Positions 27,071 to 35,860 are shown, counted from the first letter of the stretch. The stretch is DNA of 64,000 bases from an uncultured Bacteroidales bacterium (GCA_949289215.1 CASENC010000011.1:17816-81815); one strand, 5' to 3'. Numbers and translations are program-made. The notes: generated from the sequence alone by a model not told the origin.

Positions 27071-27442
27071 GTGGTAAAATTCAAGACATATATATTTTTC
27101 TCCATCCTTGCAGTATTAGCTGCCATCAATACATCGTGCGTAGAAGAGGTGCATATCTACCAAGACCCGCTATGGGGCAGCTGGATACTCACTTATGACG
27201 ATTACGGCCCTGTAGATCCATACTATGCCGAGATTTTCTACTTCGGCTCGGACGGTTACGGTACACTGAACTGGGTGGACGAATGGGGGCGCGAATACGT
27301 CGATGACTTCCAATGGTCGGCAAACAGCAGGAGTATCGATATTTTCTATTTCAACGGTAATTACGAGTACTATGACTACTACTTCCGCAACGGCAACCTT
27401 GTGCTCGATGACGGATATTACCGTGAATACAGGCGTTATTGA
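27071..27442 (+). CDS. Small Tyr-rich lipoprotein
   Basis: 123 residues from a GTG at 27071 (TTG at 27059 is the alternative; an ATG at 26996 lies before the -7 box). The lipoprotein signal ends LAAINTSC, so Cys22 would be lipidated. The mature part, WGSWILTYDDYGPVDPYYAEIF, looks like the small lipocalin-like lipoproteins frequent in Bacteroidales, and is very rich in Tyr and Asp. Function unknown. Its stop is 11 bp from the convergent asparaginase gene. Confidence 0.6.
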   Translation: MVKFKTYIFFSILAVLAAINTSCVEEVHIYQDPLWGSWILTYDDYGPVDPYYAEIFYFGSDGYGTLNWVDEWGREYVDDFQWSANSRSIDIFYFNGNYEYYDYYFRNGNLVLDDGYYREYRRY

Positions 27443-27452
27443 GCGTCGGCCA

Positions 27453-28490
27453 TTATAGCGACACCTCGCCGCAAAGCGAATAACACAGATACTTTTTCAC
27501 ATTTTCGGGCGGTAACCCCATACCGAAGAGGTACATCATCTTGGTAATGGCAGCCTCGCTGGTGATGTCATGCCCACTCACCACACCGGCTAACGAAAGG
27601 CGGTTACCTGTATCATAGAGCGATGCCCTCACTCCGCCGTTTACGCACTGTGTCACGCTCATAATCACTATTCCCCGCTCAACAGCCTTGCGGATAGTAT
27701 CGATAAACCAAGCATCATCGGGTGCATTGCCGGCACCGTAGGTGCGCAGCACCACTCCTTTCACATCGGGCGTGGCGAGCATATAGCGCAGGGTACTCTC
27801 TTTCATTCCGGGGTACAAGTCGATGAAAATGACATTGGTATCCATGTTGTAGCGCACTTTCATGGGTCGCCGCGACGGCACCCGGTAAAGAGCTTCCTCG
27901 TTAAAATGTATCCCAAGTCCTATTTTTGCCAACGGCGGGTAATTGTTGCTCTTAAAAGCGTTGAAATTGTCGGCACTCATCTTTGTGCTGCGGTTGCCGC
28001 GCCACAAGTAATTTTCAAACAGTATGGCAACTTCCCTTACCATAGGCTCACCCTCCTTGTCACGGGCGGCAGCCACCTGCAATGCAGTGATAAGGTTCTC
28101 TTCGCCATCGGTGCGCACTTCACCTATAGGCAACTGCGATCCGGTGATAATAACCGGTTTATGCAAGTTTTCGAGCATAAAACTAAGAGCCGACGCCGTG
28201 AATGCCATGGTATCGGTGCCATGCAATACCACAAACCCATCAAAATCATCATAGTTTTTCTCGATGGCCGAGGCGAGTTCCCGCCAATGCGATGGTGACA
28301 TATTCGCGCTGTCGATTGGCGGATTAAATTGTGTATTGGCAATATCATAATCAAGCATCTTCACCTTTGGAACATTGTCGATAAGATGCGTGAAATCAAA
28401 CGGTTGCAATACGTGTGTTTCGGGGTTCTCAATCATGCCGATGGTTCCACCGGTATAAATAATCAATATTTTAGGCTTTTTCCCGTCCAT
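27453..28490 (-). CDS. ansA: Type I L-asparaginase
   Basis: 345 residues. Hydrolyses asparagine to aspartate and ammonia. Both catalytic Thr motifs are present: IYTGGTIGM near the start and VLHGTDTMAFTASALSFML around residue 90. GSQLPIGEVRTDGEENL is the type I form. No signal peptide, so it is the cytoplasmic housekeeping enzyme. The ATG at 28490 is preferred to an in-frame TTG at 28511. A hairpin-like inverted repeat lies upstream at 28566-28606. Confidence 0.93.
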   Translation of the reverse strand: MDGKKPKILIIYTGGTIGMIENPETHVLQPFDFTHLIDNVPKVKMLDYDIANTQFNPPIDSANMSPSHWRELASAIEKNYDDFDGFVVLHGTDTMAFTASALSFMLENLHKPVIITGSQLPIGEVRTDGEENLITALQVAAARDKEGEPMVREVAILFENYLWRGNRSTKMSADNFNAFKSNNYPPLAKIGLGIHFNEEALYRVPSRRPMKVRYNMDTNVIFIDLYPGMKESTLRYMLATPDVKGVVLRTYGAGNAPDDAWFIDTIRKAVERGIVIMSVTQCVNGGVRASLYDTGNRLSLAGVVSGHDITSEAAITKMMYLFGMGLPPENVKKYLCYSLCGEVSL

Positions 28491-28565
28491 CTGAATTACT
28501 TGTTTATGCAAATGTAATTAGAAATTAGGAATTAAGAATGAGAAATTAGACATGAAAAATGAAAA

Positions 28566-28606
28566 ATTGGTCTAATCAGGCCAATTAGAGACCCCATTAG
28601 ACCAAT
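28566..28606. repeat. 11-bp inverted repeat between the C10 protease and ansA
   Basis: Arms ATTGGTCTAAT (28566-28576) and ATTAGACCAAT (28596-28606) are perfectly complementary around a 19-nt loop. It is 24 bp past the C10 protease stop and could end that transcript. The sequence on its ansA side is AT-rich, with tandem AGAAATTAG-like words. Confidence 0.65.
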
Positions 28607-28629
28607 TCACAACTCAGAAATTCCTGTTC

Positions 28630-31600
28630 CTAATTCTTAACCACCTTTACCGTTTCGATGCCGGCAGCGGTAATGATGCTCACAAAGTAGGTTCCGGCTG
28701 TCAGGCCGCCCATGTCGATTTGCATCACAGTAGAGCCGTCGCCATCATATGCAGCCACGCGCGTACCCGATATGCCATATACCACAATACGCTCAATGGC
28801 GGCTGCCGCGGCAATATTAAGCATTTGGTCAACAGGATTGGGATAAACTCCCCAAATGGCTGAAGCTCCATCTATACCCACGGTCTCAGGTACAGTATAT
28901 TCCACATAAGGCAATATCAAAGCATCATCATAGGGCGAAAAATATATACTGTAAACCTTGCCTGGAACACCTTCGGGGAACGAGCCGCTGAAAGTGACTG
29001 TTTCAGACTGCTTCCCAATTGGGATCGACACGACCTGTTCATCAAAGTTGCCGTTCACCATCTTACCAGTCTCGCCATCGAAAATGAGCACTTTCATTGT
29101 ACCTTCGTAGTCAATCTGAGATTCTGCGTAATTTTCAAAGACGACCGACAACGTAAGGTTTTCGGGGTTGCCGTCAACAACACGACCGTCAATCACACCG
29201 AGTAACGGATTTTCTATGGTGTAATCAATGCTTGCAAGCGCTTTCGATTTATACGCCTCATACAATCTTATTTGGTATCTGCCACCAACAACCCATTCCG
29301 AGAAAGTTCCACTGAAAATGACAGTTTCAGACTTTCCACCTGCAGGTATCTCCAATGTTACAGGAGGGTTGAAAACGGTAATAAGGGCTCCACTCTCGGC
29401 ATCATGTATTTGAATTCTTACCAAGTTTTTATATGCCACCCACTTGGCTTTGTTTTCAAACACAGCAGCCACAACAATATGGTCTGGGTTATCATCAATG
29501 AGTTCCATCTCACCCACTATGGCAATCTCGGGCTTTTCAATCGTATATTCGATACTGCCGAGCATGGCTTCAGACACATCGTCACACAAGCGTATTTGGT
29601 AAGTGCAGCCCGGTGCACCCTCGGAGAACGAGCCACTGAACGTGACAACTTGTGACTGTCCTTCGGCAGAGATTGACAATTCTTGAGTATCAAGCGTCTT
29701 AACAAATGCGTATCCGCCATCATTGCCATCGGGTTCATAAATTTTCGCACTTATAGCTCCCGTGTAGCTCATTACACCCGGGTTCTTAAATGAGGCCGTC
29801 AGAGTGAGGTTTGCAGGATCTTCATTGGTAATTTCCACATTACCGGCAATTACCGGCACAGGCTGCTTTATTTCATATAGGAAAGGACCCAAATCATGCG
29901 AATTGCTGTATATGTTAATATAATATGTTCCCGGAGCTAAATCGGACATTGCCCCTTGAAGCGTCACAGAACCCGAACCACCGGCAGCTATTTCCATCTG
30001 CCCGGCATCAAGCATCTTGATATACTGAGTCGATGTTGCTTCATCTGAAACAGGTCCGAACACCAAGGCACCCACAGTTCCTGCATAATCGGTCGATGAA
30101 GTGTTATTAAAATTCATGTTTATCGTAAAATTATCCGGTGCATCATCGGCTATTTCATAATTTGCGATCTCAATGTCGGGATTATTGACATTGATGGGCG
30201 TATATGCCGGTTCAAAGGCGTTTAAGTTGGTGTCATACAACGTCATGTAATAAGTTTCCCCATCACGGATAAAATCAATTATTGGCTGATAGAGCAATAA
30301 AGTCTTGGTTTCACCGGGAGCAACCGATACGAATGAAGACGGATAATAAAAATTCGCACTGCCATCATTTACAGGATATACTATATTACCATTGCCGTCC
30401 ATAAGCACCAGGCACACGTTGCTGTTGTAATATTCCGTTCCGGTGTTGGTCAGGTTCACAAGGATAGTGGCATATTCATTGTTATTAAACTCATCATTGG
30501 AATACACAAGAATGTCACTTTTGATTATATTACTCAATGCATTGGCTTGCGTGGCAAGTGTCACCTCATCACCTGTTACGGTTATATCTACATACCCCGA
30601 ACCAATCTTGCGCGCGGCTATGCGCGTGGGAGACTCGTCACCTTCGGCAATGTAACACGGGTATGCTCGGTAATGCCCGTCAGCATAATCTCCCATAGTG
30701 ATGTTACCCACAATCATCGACAAAGACCATCCATAATTGCTTGGAACACCACCTGCTATTTCAGAAGTATAAACATTGACAATCTCCCCGTCATCGTCTT
30801 CAACATACACACCAACAGATCCATTAAAGGTCTGTGGACTACGATTATAACAACGTTGAAAAACGAAACCTGTCATGTCGGCCTTAGATACCGTAGTAGT
30901 CCCGTAGTTCACAAAATATTCCCCGTTTTCATTAGCCACGGCAAACAAGAGTTGGTCGATATAAAACAAGGTCTCAGGCTCATATTCCACGCCATCTTCC
31001 GGAATATGAAGATTGAACATGGCATCCTGGTCGTAGGCAAAACCGCTGTCAGAGCCCGCGCCGGCACCTTGTCCTTCATATGGGTTAAGTGTGGCTATTT
31101 GATAATATCCGTCCGACAGTCCGCCCCAGCCCCAGTTGACATGGAAGTATCCATCGGTATTGTAACCGTCAAGCACAAAAGCATGGCCTCCGCTTGTCGA
31201 TTGAGCCGAATAATATATCGGCCGACGAGCGTCTATTTCGGCTTTCAACATACCAAGCCATTCGTTGTAGGAATAGTAGTCGCGACTCTTAAGTATGACA
31301 TCGGATGCATAACCGAAGTATTCGACAAGTGCTGTCAGCACGTCCCTTGAAAACGCTCCGCTACCACCATTAGCCGAAATATCATAATTCATATCGACCG
31401 ACACACCGCAATGGTACATAAGCGTGGCTACGGCATCGTTCTCGGCCTCGCTGTTGGAGCCGTCATAAATGTCGGCCATGTTGTCCCAGTCATAAGTGGT
31501 TGAGCCGAAGTCGGCACTCAGCGTCTGCCCATTCCACTCATAAGAGTGGCTGCCGGTACCCTGCTTGGGCCACTCATAGTAATTTATCACTTGCGCCATT

Positions 31601-32142
31601 GCCGTGGCCACGCAACCTGTCACCACGCGTTCATTTTGTTTGATCGGACACAAATTGTTATAAGGTTCATATTGGTTCCACCGGGTGGTGATGAGCGGCC
31701 CGGCGTTGCTCTCGAAAGTGGGAGCCGGTGCCGAAGTTATGCCGTGTGTTGTCATATACTCGATTTGCCGAGCATACTCGCCAAGCCACCACTTAAGGTT
31801 ATCGGGTATTTTGTCGTAACTGAATGAACCGCTGTCGGTATAGCCGAGTACAGGATTGGCCACCGCATCGTCGCCCGCCACAACGACAAATCCGTTGTCA
31901 CGGTCACGATTAATAACGTATAGCAGGTTGTCGGCCGAACTGTTGGAAGATGTGGCCGTATATGCCACCGTCATAGGAGCCGGCTTGGCATTATTGCCAA
32001 TGATTTTCGGAACGAAACTCCGTATGTCCGAAAAATTGCGGGCTATTGCCACTGCCTGTTGTGGGTTTATGGGGTCGGCATTTGCAAACGGTGCCGACAA
32101 GGCTGCAAATACTGCCGCCAATAGCTGGTAATAATGTTTCAT
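28630..32142 (-). CDS. C10 (streptopain-like) cysteine protease with Ig-like repeats and T9SS sorting domain
   Basis: 1170 residues. Signal peptide 1-22; an inhibitory Spi-type prodomain (about 25-130); C10 catalytic domain (about 145-360) with the nucleophile in VTGCVATAMAQV (Cys177), the His in GGHAFVLDGYN (His320) and HVNWGWGG. A beta-rich stretch follows, then four related repeats of about 90 residues (about 650-1080), each with a xDxPxNxTxxxxFxN opening. It closes with a type IX sorting domain (GVYPNPVDQMLNI ... GTYFVSI). It should be exported through the outer membrane and stay at the surface or be released. Related to PrtT of Porphyromonas. The IS1595-like element lies upstream, 93 bp beyond the TSD-side flank. 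Confidence 0.9.
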   Translation of the reverse strand: MKHYYQLLAAVFAALSAPFANADPINPQQAVAIARNFSDIRSFVPKIIGNNAKPAPMTVAYTATSSNSSADNLLYVINRDRDNGFVVVAGDDAVANPVLGYTDSGSFSYDKIPDNLKWWLGEYARQIEYMTTHGITSAPAPTFESNAGPLITTRWNQYEPYNNLCPIKQNERVVTGCVATAMAQVINYYEWPKQGTGSHSYEWNGQTLSADFGSTTYDWDNMADIYDGSNSEAENDAVATLMYHCGVSVDMNYDISANGGSGAFSRDVLTALVEYFGYASDVILKSRDYYSYNEWLGMLKAEIDARRPIYYSAQSTSGGHAFVLDGYNTDGYFHVNWGWGGLSDGYYQIATLNPYEGQGAGAGSDSGFAYDQDAMFNLHIPEDGVEYEPETLFYIDQLLFAVANENGEYFVNYGTTTVSKADMTGFVFQRCYNRSPQTFNGSVGVYVEDDDGEIVNVYTSEIAGGVPSNYGWSLSMIVGNITMGDYADGHYRAYPCYIAEGDESPTRIAARKIGSGYVDITVTGDEVTLATQANALSNIIKSDILVYSNDEFNNNEYATILVNLTNTGTEYYNSNVCLVLMDGNGNIVYPVNDGSANFYYPSSFVSVAPGETKTLLLYQPIIDFIRDGETYYMTLYDTNLNAFEPAYTPINVNNPDIEIANYEIADDAPDNFTINMNFNNTSSTDYAGTVGALVFGPVSDEATSTQYIKMLDAGQMEIAAGGSGSVTLQGAMSDLAPGTYYINIYSNSHDLGPFLYEIKQPVPVIAGNVEITNEDPANLTLTASFKNPGVMSYTGAISAKIYEPDGNDGGYAFVKTLDTQELSISAEGQSQVVTFSGSFSEGAPGCTYQIRLCDDVSEAMLGSIEYTIEKPEIAIVGEMELIDDNPDHIVVAAVFENKAKWVAYKNLVRIQIHDAESGALITVFNPPVTLEIPAGGKSETVIFSGTFSEWVVGGRYQIRLYEAYKSKALASIDYTIENPLLGVIDGRVVDGNPENLTLSVVFENYAESQIDYEGTMKVLIFDGETGKMVNGNFDEQVVSIPIGKQSETVTFSGSFPEGVPGKVYSIYFSPYDDALILPYVEYTVPETVGIDGASAIWGVYPNPVDQMLNIAAAAAIERIVVYGISGTRVAAYDGDGSTVMQIDMGGLTAGTYFVSIITAAGIETVKVVKN

Positions 32143-32234
32143 AATTTAACAGATGAATAATGATATTATTGCAAATTTAATCATTTTTACCACTTCCCAC
32201 ATAAAAAAGCAATTAATTGTCAATGACACAATAA

Positions 32235-32242
32235 AAAAATTA
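32235..32242. repeat. Left target-site duplication (AAAAATTA)
   Basis: Identical to the 8 bp at 35824-35831, directly outside the two inverted ends of the element. Eight bp is the duplication length known for the IS1595 family. Confidence 0.9.
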
Positions 32243-32282
32243 GGGATTTATACGCATTAATACCTAAATTAACTTTGACGTA

Positions 32283-32332
32283 AACCGCTCAGAACGAAAG
32301 TTTTTGGGCGGTTTTTATTTTTTGTATATTTG
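32283..32332 (+). promoter_or_regulatory. Terminator-then-promoter block inside the left end of the element
   Basis: Stem AACCGCTC / GGGCGGTT followed by TTTATTTTTT (32283-32322) would stop transcription entering from outside. Immediately after, TTG (32304-32306), an 18-bp gap and TATATTTG (32325-32332) form a promoter pointing to the transposase. From there to 32629 the only candidate gene is the 33-residue frame at 32418. Confidence 0.55.
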
Positions 32333-32417
32333 CAAAATAAAGGCTGGGAAATACTCTTGAAAAGGGAACTTTCAATCAAATTTCAGGCACTCTAAATGCC
32401 TCTTAAATACGATAAGT

Positions 32418-32519
32418 ATGAATAAGATAGATTATGTACATCTTGAGTTCATATACTCTCGTTTAGAACGCAACGCTCACGGGAAGTGGGAATTTGTTGC
32501 GTATTATAAAGTTGTTTAG
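32418..32519 (+). CDS. Possible 33-residue small protein in the element leader
   Basis: ATG at 32418 opens a frame ending TAG at 32519: MNKIDYVHLEFIYSRLERNA and then HGKWEFVAYYKVV. It lies between the internal promoter and the transposase gene. The ribosome site is weak, and an upstream short hairpin (AGGCACTCTAAATGCCT) could affect translation. It may be a leader peptide, a relic, or chance. Confidence 0.3.
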   Translation: MNKIDYVHLEFIYSRLERNAHGKWEFVAYYKVV

Positions 32520-32629
32520 TTCCTAATTCCCCAGCCTTTTCTTCTTATATCTGCCACCGCCAGCGAAGTGTTTTCCCCAAGATTTTTCTCACCAAAGTTA
32601 ATATACCCAAATACACAAATGTTTGGTAT

Positions 32630-33544
32630 ATGGATTTTGTTAAATTGACTTCGCTTTTCAGTCTTACGCAAGCCTTCCCAACAGAGGATAGTTGCTTGAC
32701 ATATCTTGAGCAGCACTTCTGGAAAGATGGCGTCATTTCTCCCTTTGACCCAACTTCTAAGGTATATAACTATGGAAACCATAAGTACCGCTGTAAGAAT
32801 ACGGGCAAGAATTTCACTGTAAGGACAAATACACTATTTCATGGTTCAAAAATTTCTTTGCGAAAATGGTTTATGGCTATATGGTTAATAGCAAACTACA
32901 AGAAAGGCATATCTTCTTGTCAGTTGGCAAAGGAAATAGAAGTAAGGCAGGCTACTGCGTGGCATATGCTTCACCGTATTCGTGAATGCTTCTTTTGTGA
33001 GAATGATTATAAACTTGACGGAGAAGTGGAACTTGACGAAACATTCGTTGGAGGAAAGAATAAAAACCGTCATCATAACAAGAAAGTAAAGCATTCCCAA
33101 GGCAGAAGTTTCAAAGATAAGACACCCGTATTGGGTATGTTACAAAGAGGTGGCAAGGTTGTTTGCCGTGTGGTTAAAAGCACTTCCAAGAAACATCTAA
33201 CCGCTCCGATACTTAGAACGGTTAAACGCACCGCAAAGTTATATACTGACGAATGGTGTGGCTATGATACAGTCGGCAAAATATACGAAAGAAAGATTGT
33301 GGACCACGGCAAAGGACAATATGTCTGCGGTAACGCTTATACGAATACCATAGAAGGATTTTGGAGCGGACTTAAACGTGGTATTATAGGTATTTACCAC
33401 AAAGTCAGCCGAAAACACCTTTGTAGGTATGTTAATGAGTTCGTTTTTCGTTATAATACCAAGAAAATTAGCGGCGTTGAGCGATTTAATTTGTTACTTT
33501 GCAATATAAATTATCGTACCACTTACCAAGATTTGATAAAATGA
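32630..33544 (+). CDS. IS1595 family transposase
   Basis: 304 residues. The degenerate zinc-ribbon-like N-terminus (HFWKDGVISPF ... YRCKNTGKNFTVRTNTLFHGSKISLRKW) precedes an ISXO2-type catalytic domain: first Asp in VELDETFVGG, second Asp in LYTDEWCGYD, and the closing NTIEGFWSGLKRG with Asn and Glu. Two of the zinc Cys are replaced (DPTSKVYN where CPxC is usual), so metal binding may be lost. The stop overlaps the ATG of the next small gene by 4 bp. AT-rich compared with the chromosome. Confidence 0.92.
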   Translation: MDFVKLTSLFSLTQAFPTEDSCLTYLEQHFWKDGVISPFDPTSKVYNYGNHKYRCKNTGKNFTVRTNTLFHGSKISLRKWFMAIWLIANYKKGISSCQLAKEIEVRQATAWHMLHRIRECFFCENDYKLDGEVELDETFVGGKNKNRHHNKKVKHSQGRSFKDKTPVLGMLQRGGKVVCRVVKSTSKKHLTAPILRTVKRTAKLYTDEWCGYDTVGKIYERKIVDHGKGQYVCGNAYTNTIEGFWSGLKRGIIGIYHKVSRKHLCRYVNEFVFRYNTKKISGVERFNLLLCNINYRTTYQDLIK

Positions 33545-33711
33545 GCAAGAAGAAACAAGATTTATCGGTTGAAGAAATGGAAAAAGCATTAGAAATCAAG
33601 ATAACTCCAAGAGAACAAAAGGAGTTACAAAAGATGTCTTGGGAAGATATGATAAGTAAGGCTATGAAATTTAATCCCAATAGTAAGCCTAAAAAGAAAG
33701 GCAAGAAATAA
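33541..33711 (+). CDS. Small basic protein coupled to the IS1595 transposase
   Basis: 56 residues, MSKKKQDLSVEEMEKALEIK onward, ending KPKKKGKK. The ATG overlaps the transposase stop (ATGA). It is highly charged and probably helical, with a Lys-rich tail that could bind DNA. No family recognised. Translational coupling suggests an accessory role in transposition, but this is inference. Confidence 0.55.
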   Translation: MSKKKQDLSVEEMEKALEIKITPREQKELQKMSWEDMISKAMKFNPNSKPKKKGKK

Positions 33712-33725
33712 ATCCTGCCCAGTTT

Positions 33726-33845
33726 TCAATCTTCTTCTGAATAAACATATCCTTGCAATTCGACATTAAACGTCTTCGCAAGTATATAGTTTAAGAAGTT
33801 AAGATTTTCAGCGTCAAGCTGACTTTGAAGTTCACTTGTTTTCAT
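33726..33845 (-). CDS. 39-residue hypothetical protein
   Basis: MKTSELQSQLDAENLNFLNYI and then LAKTFNVELQGYVYSEED. The ATG at 33845 is preferred to one at 33968, because the added part crosses a terminator hairpin. It ends 14 bp from the coupled small gene on the other strand. A minus-strand TACTTTTG lies about 43 bp upstream. Function unknown; may be chance. Confidence 0.4.
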   Translation of the reverse strand: MKTSELQSQLDAENLNFLNYILAKTFNVELQGYVYSEED

Positions 33846-33910
33846 ATTTCTGTGCTTTAAGTTATACCTAAAATTTGCCGATACAAAAGTACAAAAGAAA
33901 TATGGAAACG

Positions 33911-33947
33911 AAAAAATGGGAGCAATCCGTGAGGACACTCCCATTTT
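33911..33947 (-). terminator. Terminator of the secreted passenger gene
   Basis: Stem AAAATGGGAG / CTCCCATTTT; on the minus strand it is followed by TTTTTTCG. It lies 80 bp after the stop at 34027. Confidence 0.75.
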
Positions 33948-34026
33948 CAATATTCCCAAGTAAAACAAGACGCTTTTGTGCCTTTGTTAAATTATCATAT
34001 TTCTTACCTTACTACGGATATTCATC

Positions 34027-34512
34027 TTACTGTTGCAATACAAATTCAAGTTTCGCTCCTTTGTCACCATTTGCAGGATATGATATGCGGCAATATTTAT
34101 TGCCCTTCTGATACCGGCTGTAACGAAACGTATGTATGTATTCTCTATATTGTCCGTTATCAAGAAACTTGTAACCAAGATTGCGAAGATTTGTTTCAAG
34201 TTTTCCAGCATTACCATTATAGATAAATGTAATGATAGAAATGCGTTTATCTGCCTTGCTCATGGCTTCTACAGTACACATAATAGGTACTTGCGGCTCA
34301 ACTCCATTCGATGCTGTAATCCTTAAATCTGGGTCAATCCCAAGCATTTCCTCAACTGGTTCTATAATCATTCCTCCATCTGAAAGAATTTTAGGTGATT
34401 TTCCCATACTATTGGCTGTAAGCAAATCATCCCCTAATTTCACGACGTTTTGGGAAAACACAACAACGCTCACACAGAAGATGAGCGACAATGTAACAAA
34501 TACTCTTTTCAT
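34027..34512 (-). CDS. Secreted hypothetical passenger protein
   Basis: 161 residues. The signal peptide (MKRVFVTLSLIFCVSVVVFSQN, cleaved near S20) makes the ATG at 34512 the natural start, although the frame is open to 34566. The mature part contains GMIIEPVEEMLGIDPDLRIT, SIITFIYNGNAGKLETNLRN and a closing RISYPANGDKGAKLEFVLQQ. No family is recognised. Located inside the IS1595-like element with its own terminator at 33911-33947 and a long structured leader region at 34581-34730. Confidence 0.6.
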   Translation of the reverse strand: MKRVFVTLSLIFCVSVVVFSQNVVKLGDDLLTANSMGKSPKILSDGGMIIEPVEEMLGIDPDLRITASNGVEPQVPIMCTVEAMSKADKRISIITFIYNGNAGKLETNLRNLGYKFLDNGQYREYIHTFRYSRYQKGNKYCRISYPANGDKGAKLEFVLQQ

Positions 34513-34580
34513 AATGGCGAATTTTACAAGAGTTCTCCGCAGGCAACCAATCGAAGAGTTTAACAATGTTATTGGTTATA

Positions 34581-34730
34581 GAAAGTGGGCTACCTTCCAT
34601 GCACTCTTGTAGGCATCGCCAAACGCCTGGATATACGCACGGATAGGCAGCCCACGTATATGAGCTGTCTCCGTGCCTCGCATATCCTTTTGGTGAGATT
34701 TGGCGATTTCACAAGAAGTGAGGCACTTTC
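34581..34730. ncRNA. Candidate structured RNA / long 5' leader inside the element
   Basis: Nested complementary pairs: GAAAGTG/CACTTTC (34581/34724), CACTCTTGT with ACAAGAAGTG (34602/34711, one bulge), ATCGCCAAA/TTTGGCGAT (34615/34699), GGATATACG/CGCATATCC (34629/34679, one wobble), GCACGGA/TCCGTGC (34637/34670) and GCAGC/GCTGT (34647/34664). Together they form one hairpin of about 150 nt. A minus-strand TAACTTTG at 34766-34773 could start a transcript running through it into the secreted gene. The strand actually used is uncertain. Confidence 0.5.
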
Positions 34731-34815
34731 TCTGTTATTTTCAAACTTTGTCCCGAAAGACAGTGCAAAGTTACAAAAATTATGTGAATGTTCTTATGTG
34801 ACAAGTAGATTTTGT

Positions 34816-34823
34816 ATATTTGC
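34816..34823 (+). promoter_or_regulatory. -7 box of the DUF6680-like gene
   Basis: TATATTTG matches TAnnTTTG, 22 bp before the ATG at 34846. Confidence 0.5.
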
Positions 34824-34845
34824 AATACCTTAAAAATATGGTTAT

Positions 34846-35394
34846 ATGAGCAATGTGGAAGTAATACAATTAGTAACTGGAATTGGACAAATTATAGCTG
34901 TTGCTATAATCCCTATAATCGTTTGGTTTATAGGGATTAAATATCAAAATAGAAAGGCTAAAAAAGATGCACAAATGAGCCTTTTTTTAACTCTAATGGC
35001 TAACAGGAAGTCTAATCCAATAACAAAAGAATGGGTTGACGCTCTTAATACTATTGATGTAGTGTTTCAGGATAACAATGGCGTTAGACACGCTTGGAGA
35101 GAGTATCTTGATAGTCTGAATGAAAAATCGCCGCATTTTCAGAATAACAATGCCTTTCTTCTTGATTTGTTGTCTGAGATGGCAATGTCTCTTGGCTATA
35201 AAAATCTAAAGCAGACCGAAATAGACCGTTTTTATTCTCCAAAGTATTTTGGTTCACAAATGAGTCGTCAAGAAATAATGTTTCAAGAGTATTTGCGCGT
35301 ATTGATGCATTCAAGGAATTTCTCTGAAGGTTTTTCTGAGGAAGAATATCAATCGCACTATAATAATCTGATAGAAAAAGATAAGAATACTTAA
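34846..35394 (+). CDS. Membrane-anchored DUF6680-like protein
   Basis: 182 residues. One N-terminal membrane helix (about residues 12-30, GIGQIIAVAIIPIIVWFIG), then a basic stretch (KYQNRKAKKDAQ) and a cytoplasmic domain with FLTLMANRKSNPITKEWVDALNTIDVVF and VRHAWREYLDSL, the pattern I associate with DUF6680. Its function is not known. As cargo of a transposable element it could be a fitness or defence factor; that is speculation. Its own -7 box is at 34816-34823. Confidence 0.6.
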   Translation: MSNVEVIQLVTGIGQIIAVAIIPIIVWFIGIKYQNRKAKKDAQMSLFLTLMANRKSNPITKEWVDALNTIDVVFQDNNGVRHAWREYLDSLNEKSPHFQNNNAFLLDLLSEMAMSLGYKNLKQTEIDRFYSPKYFGSQMSRQEIMFQEYLRVLMHSRNFSEGFSEEEYQSHYNNLIEKDKNT

Positions 35395-35443
35395 ACTTCA
35401 TATTGACTTTATTTTCTTCTTATATAACTGAATATGGAAGTTT

Positions 35444-35713
35444 TTATCTCAATGATGATAATCTCAATATTTCATCTTTTCGGTTATCTTCTTCCGTAGG
35501 GCGGTATATTTTCTGAAGAATTATGGGAATACATGCTTGACAATCCGAAGGAGCGAATTTCTCAAGATACTCTTTTAATTCATCTTCTTTGATTGAAAAT
35601 TTCTCCGCATTTTCCCTTACCTTGTATATTGGGGTAATTGCTTCTTCATTGACCGTGATTATTTCCGAAACACGGAACATTTCTTGAATACGTTTTGCTA
35701 ATTTGGAGTTCAT
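35444..35713 (-). CDS. Hypothetical passenger protein
   Basis: 89 residues, MNSKLAKRIQEMFRVSEIIT onward, mostly helical and charged, with two Cys in SDCQACIPIILQ. No signal peptide or membrane segment and no family recognised. It is the last gene in the element, pointing inward from the right end, with its ATG about 110 bp from the right inverted repeat. Confidence 0.5.
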   Translation of the reverse strand: MNSKLAKRIQEMFRVSEIITVNEEAITPIYKVRENAEKFSIKEDELKEYLEKFAPSDCQACIPIILQKIYRPTEEDNRKDEILRLSSLR

Positions 35714-35823
35714 ATTTACAAAGTTTATAGTCTATGAATAATTAAACTTTGTAAATGAATAACTACGCATTTATACTACTTTGTTAGCAAAAACATGGTT
35801 AGGTACTAATGCGTATAATTCCC

Positions 35824-35831
35824 AAAAATTA
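35824..35831. repeat. Right target-site duplication (AAAAATTA)
   Basis: Identical to 32235-32242. Bases 35824-35828 are also the T-run (minus strand) of the prolyl oligopeptidase terminator. Confidence 0.9.
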
Positions 35832-35860
35832 TTGCTGCCTTCAACGCAGGCAGCAATAAT
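35824..35860 (-). terminator. Terminator of the prolyl oligopeptidase gene
   Basis: Stem ATTATTGCTGCCT / AGGCAGCAATAAT with loop TCAACGC, followed on the minus strand by TTTTT. The IS1595-like element begins immediately after the T-run; because the target duplication restores AAAAATTA, the terminator stays intact. Confidence 0.85.

Larger units (their letters stand above)
32243..35823 (+). mobile_element. IS1595-like element with passenger genes, complete (3581 bp)
   Basis: The left end reads GGGATTTATACGCATTAATA and the right end, on the other strand, GGGAATTATACGCATTAGTA; over 25 bp the ends match at 23 positions. A perfect 8-bp direct repeat flanks them. Contents in order: transposase, a 56-residue overlapping gene, a 39-residue gene, a secreted protein, a structured intergenic segment, a DUF6680-like membrane protein and an 89-residue protein. 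Most IS1595 members are much shorter; some carry passengers. The intact duplication and ends point to a recent insertion. The right end cuts into the T-run of the prolyl oligopeptidase terminator. Confidence 0.9.
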
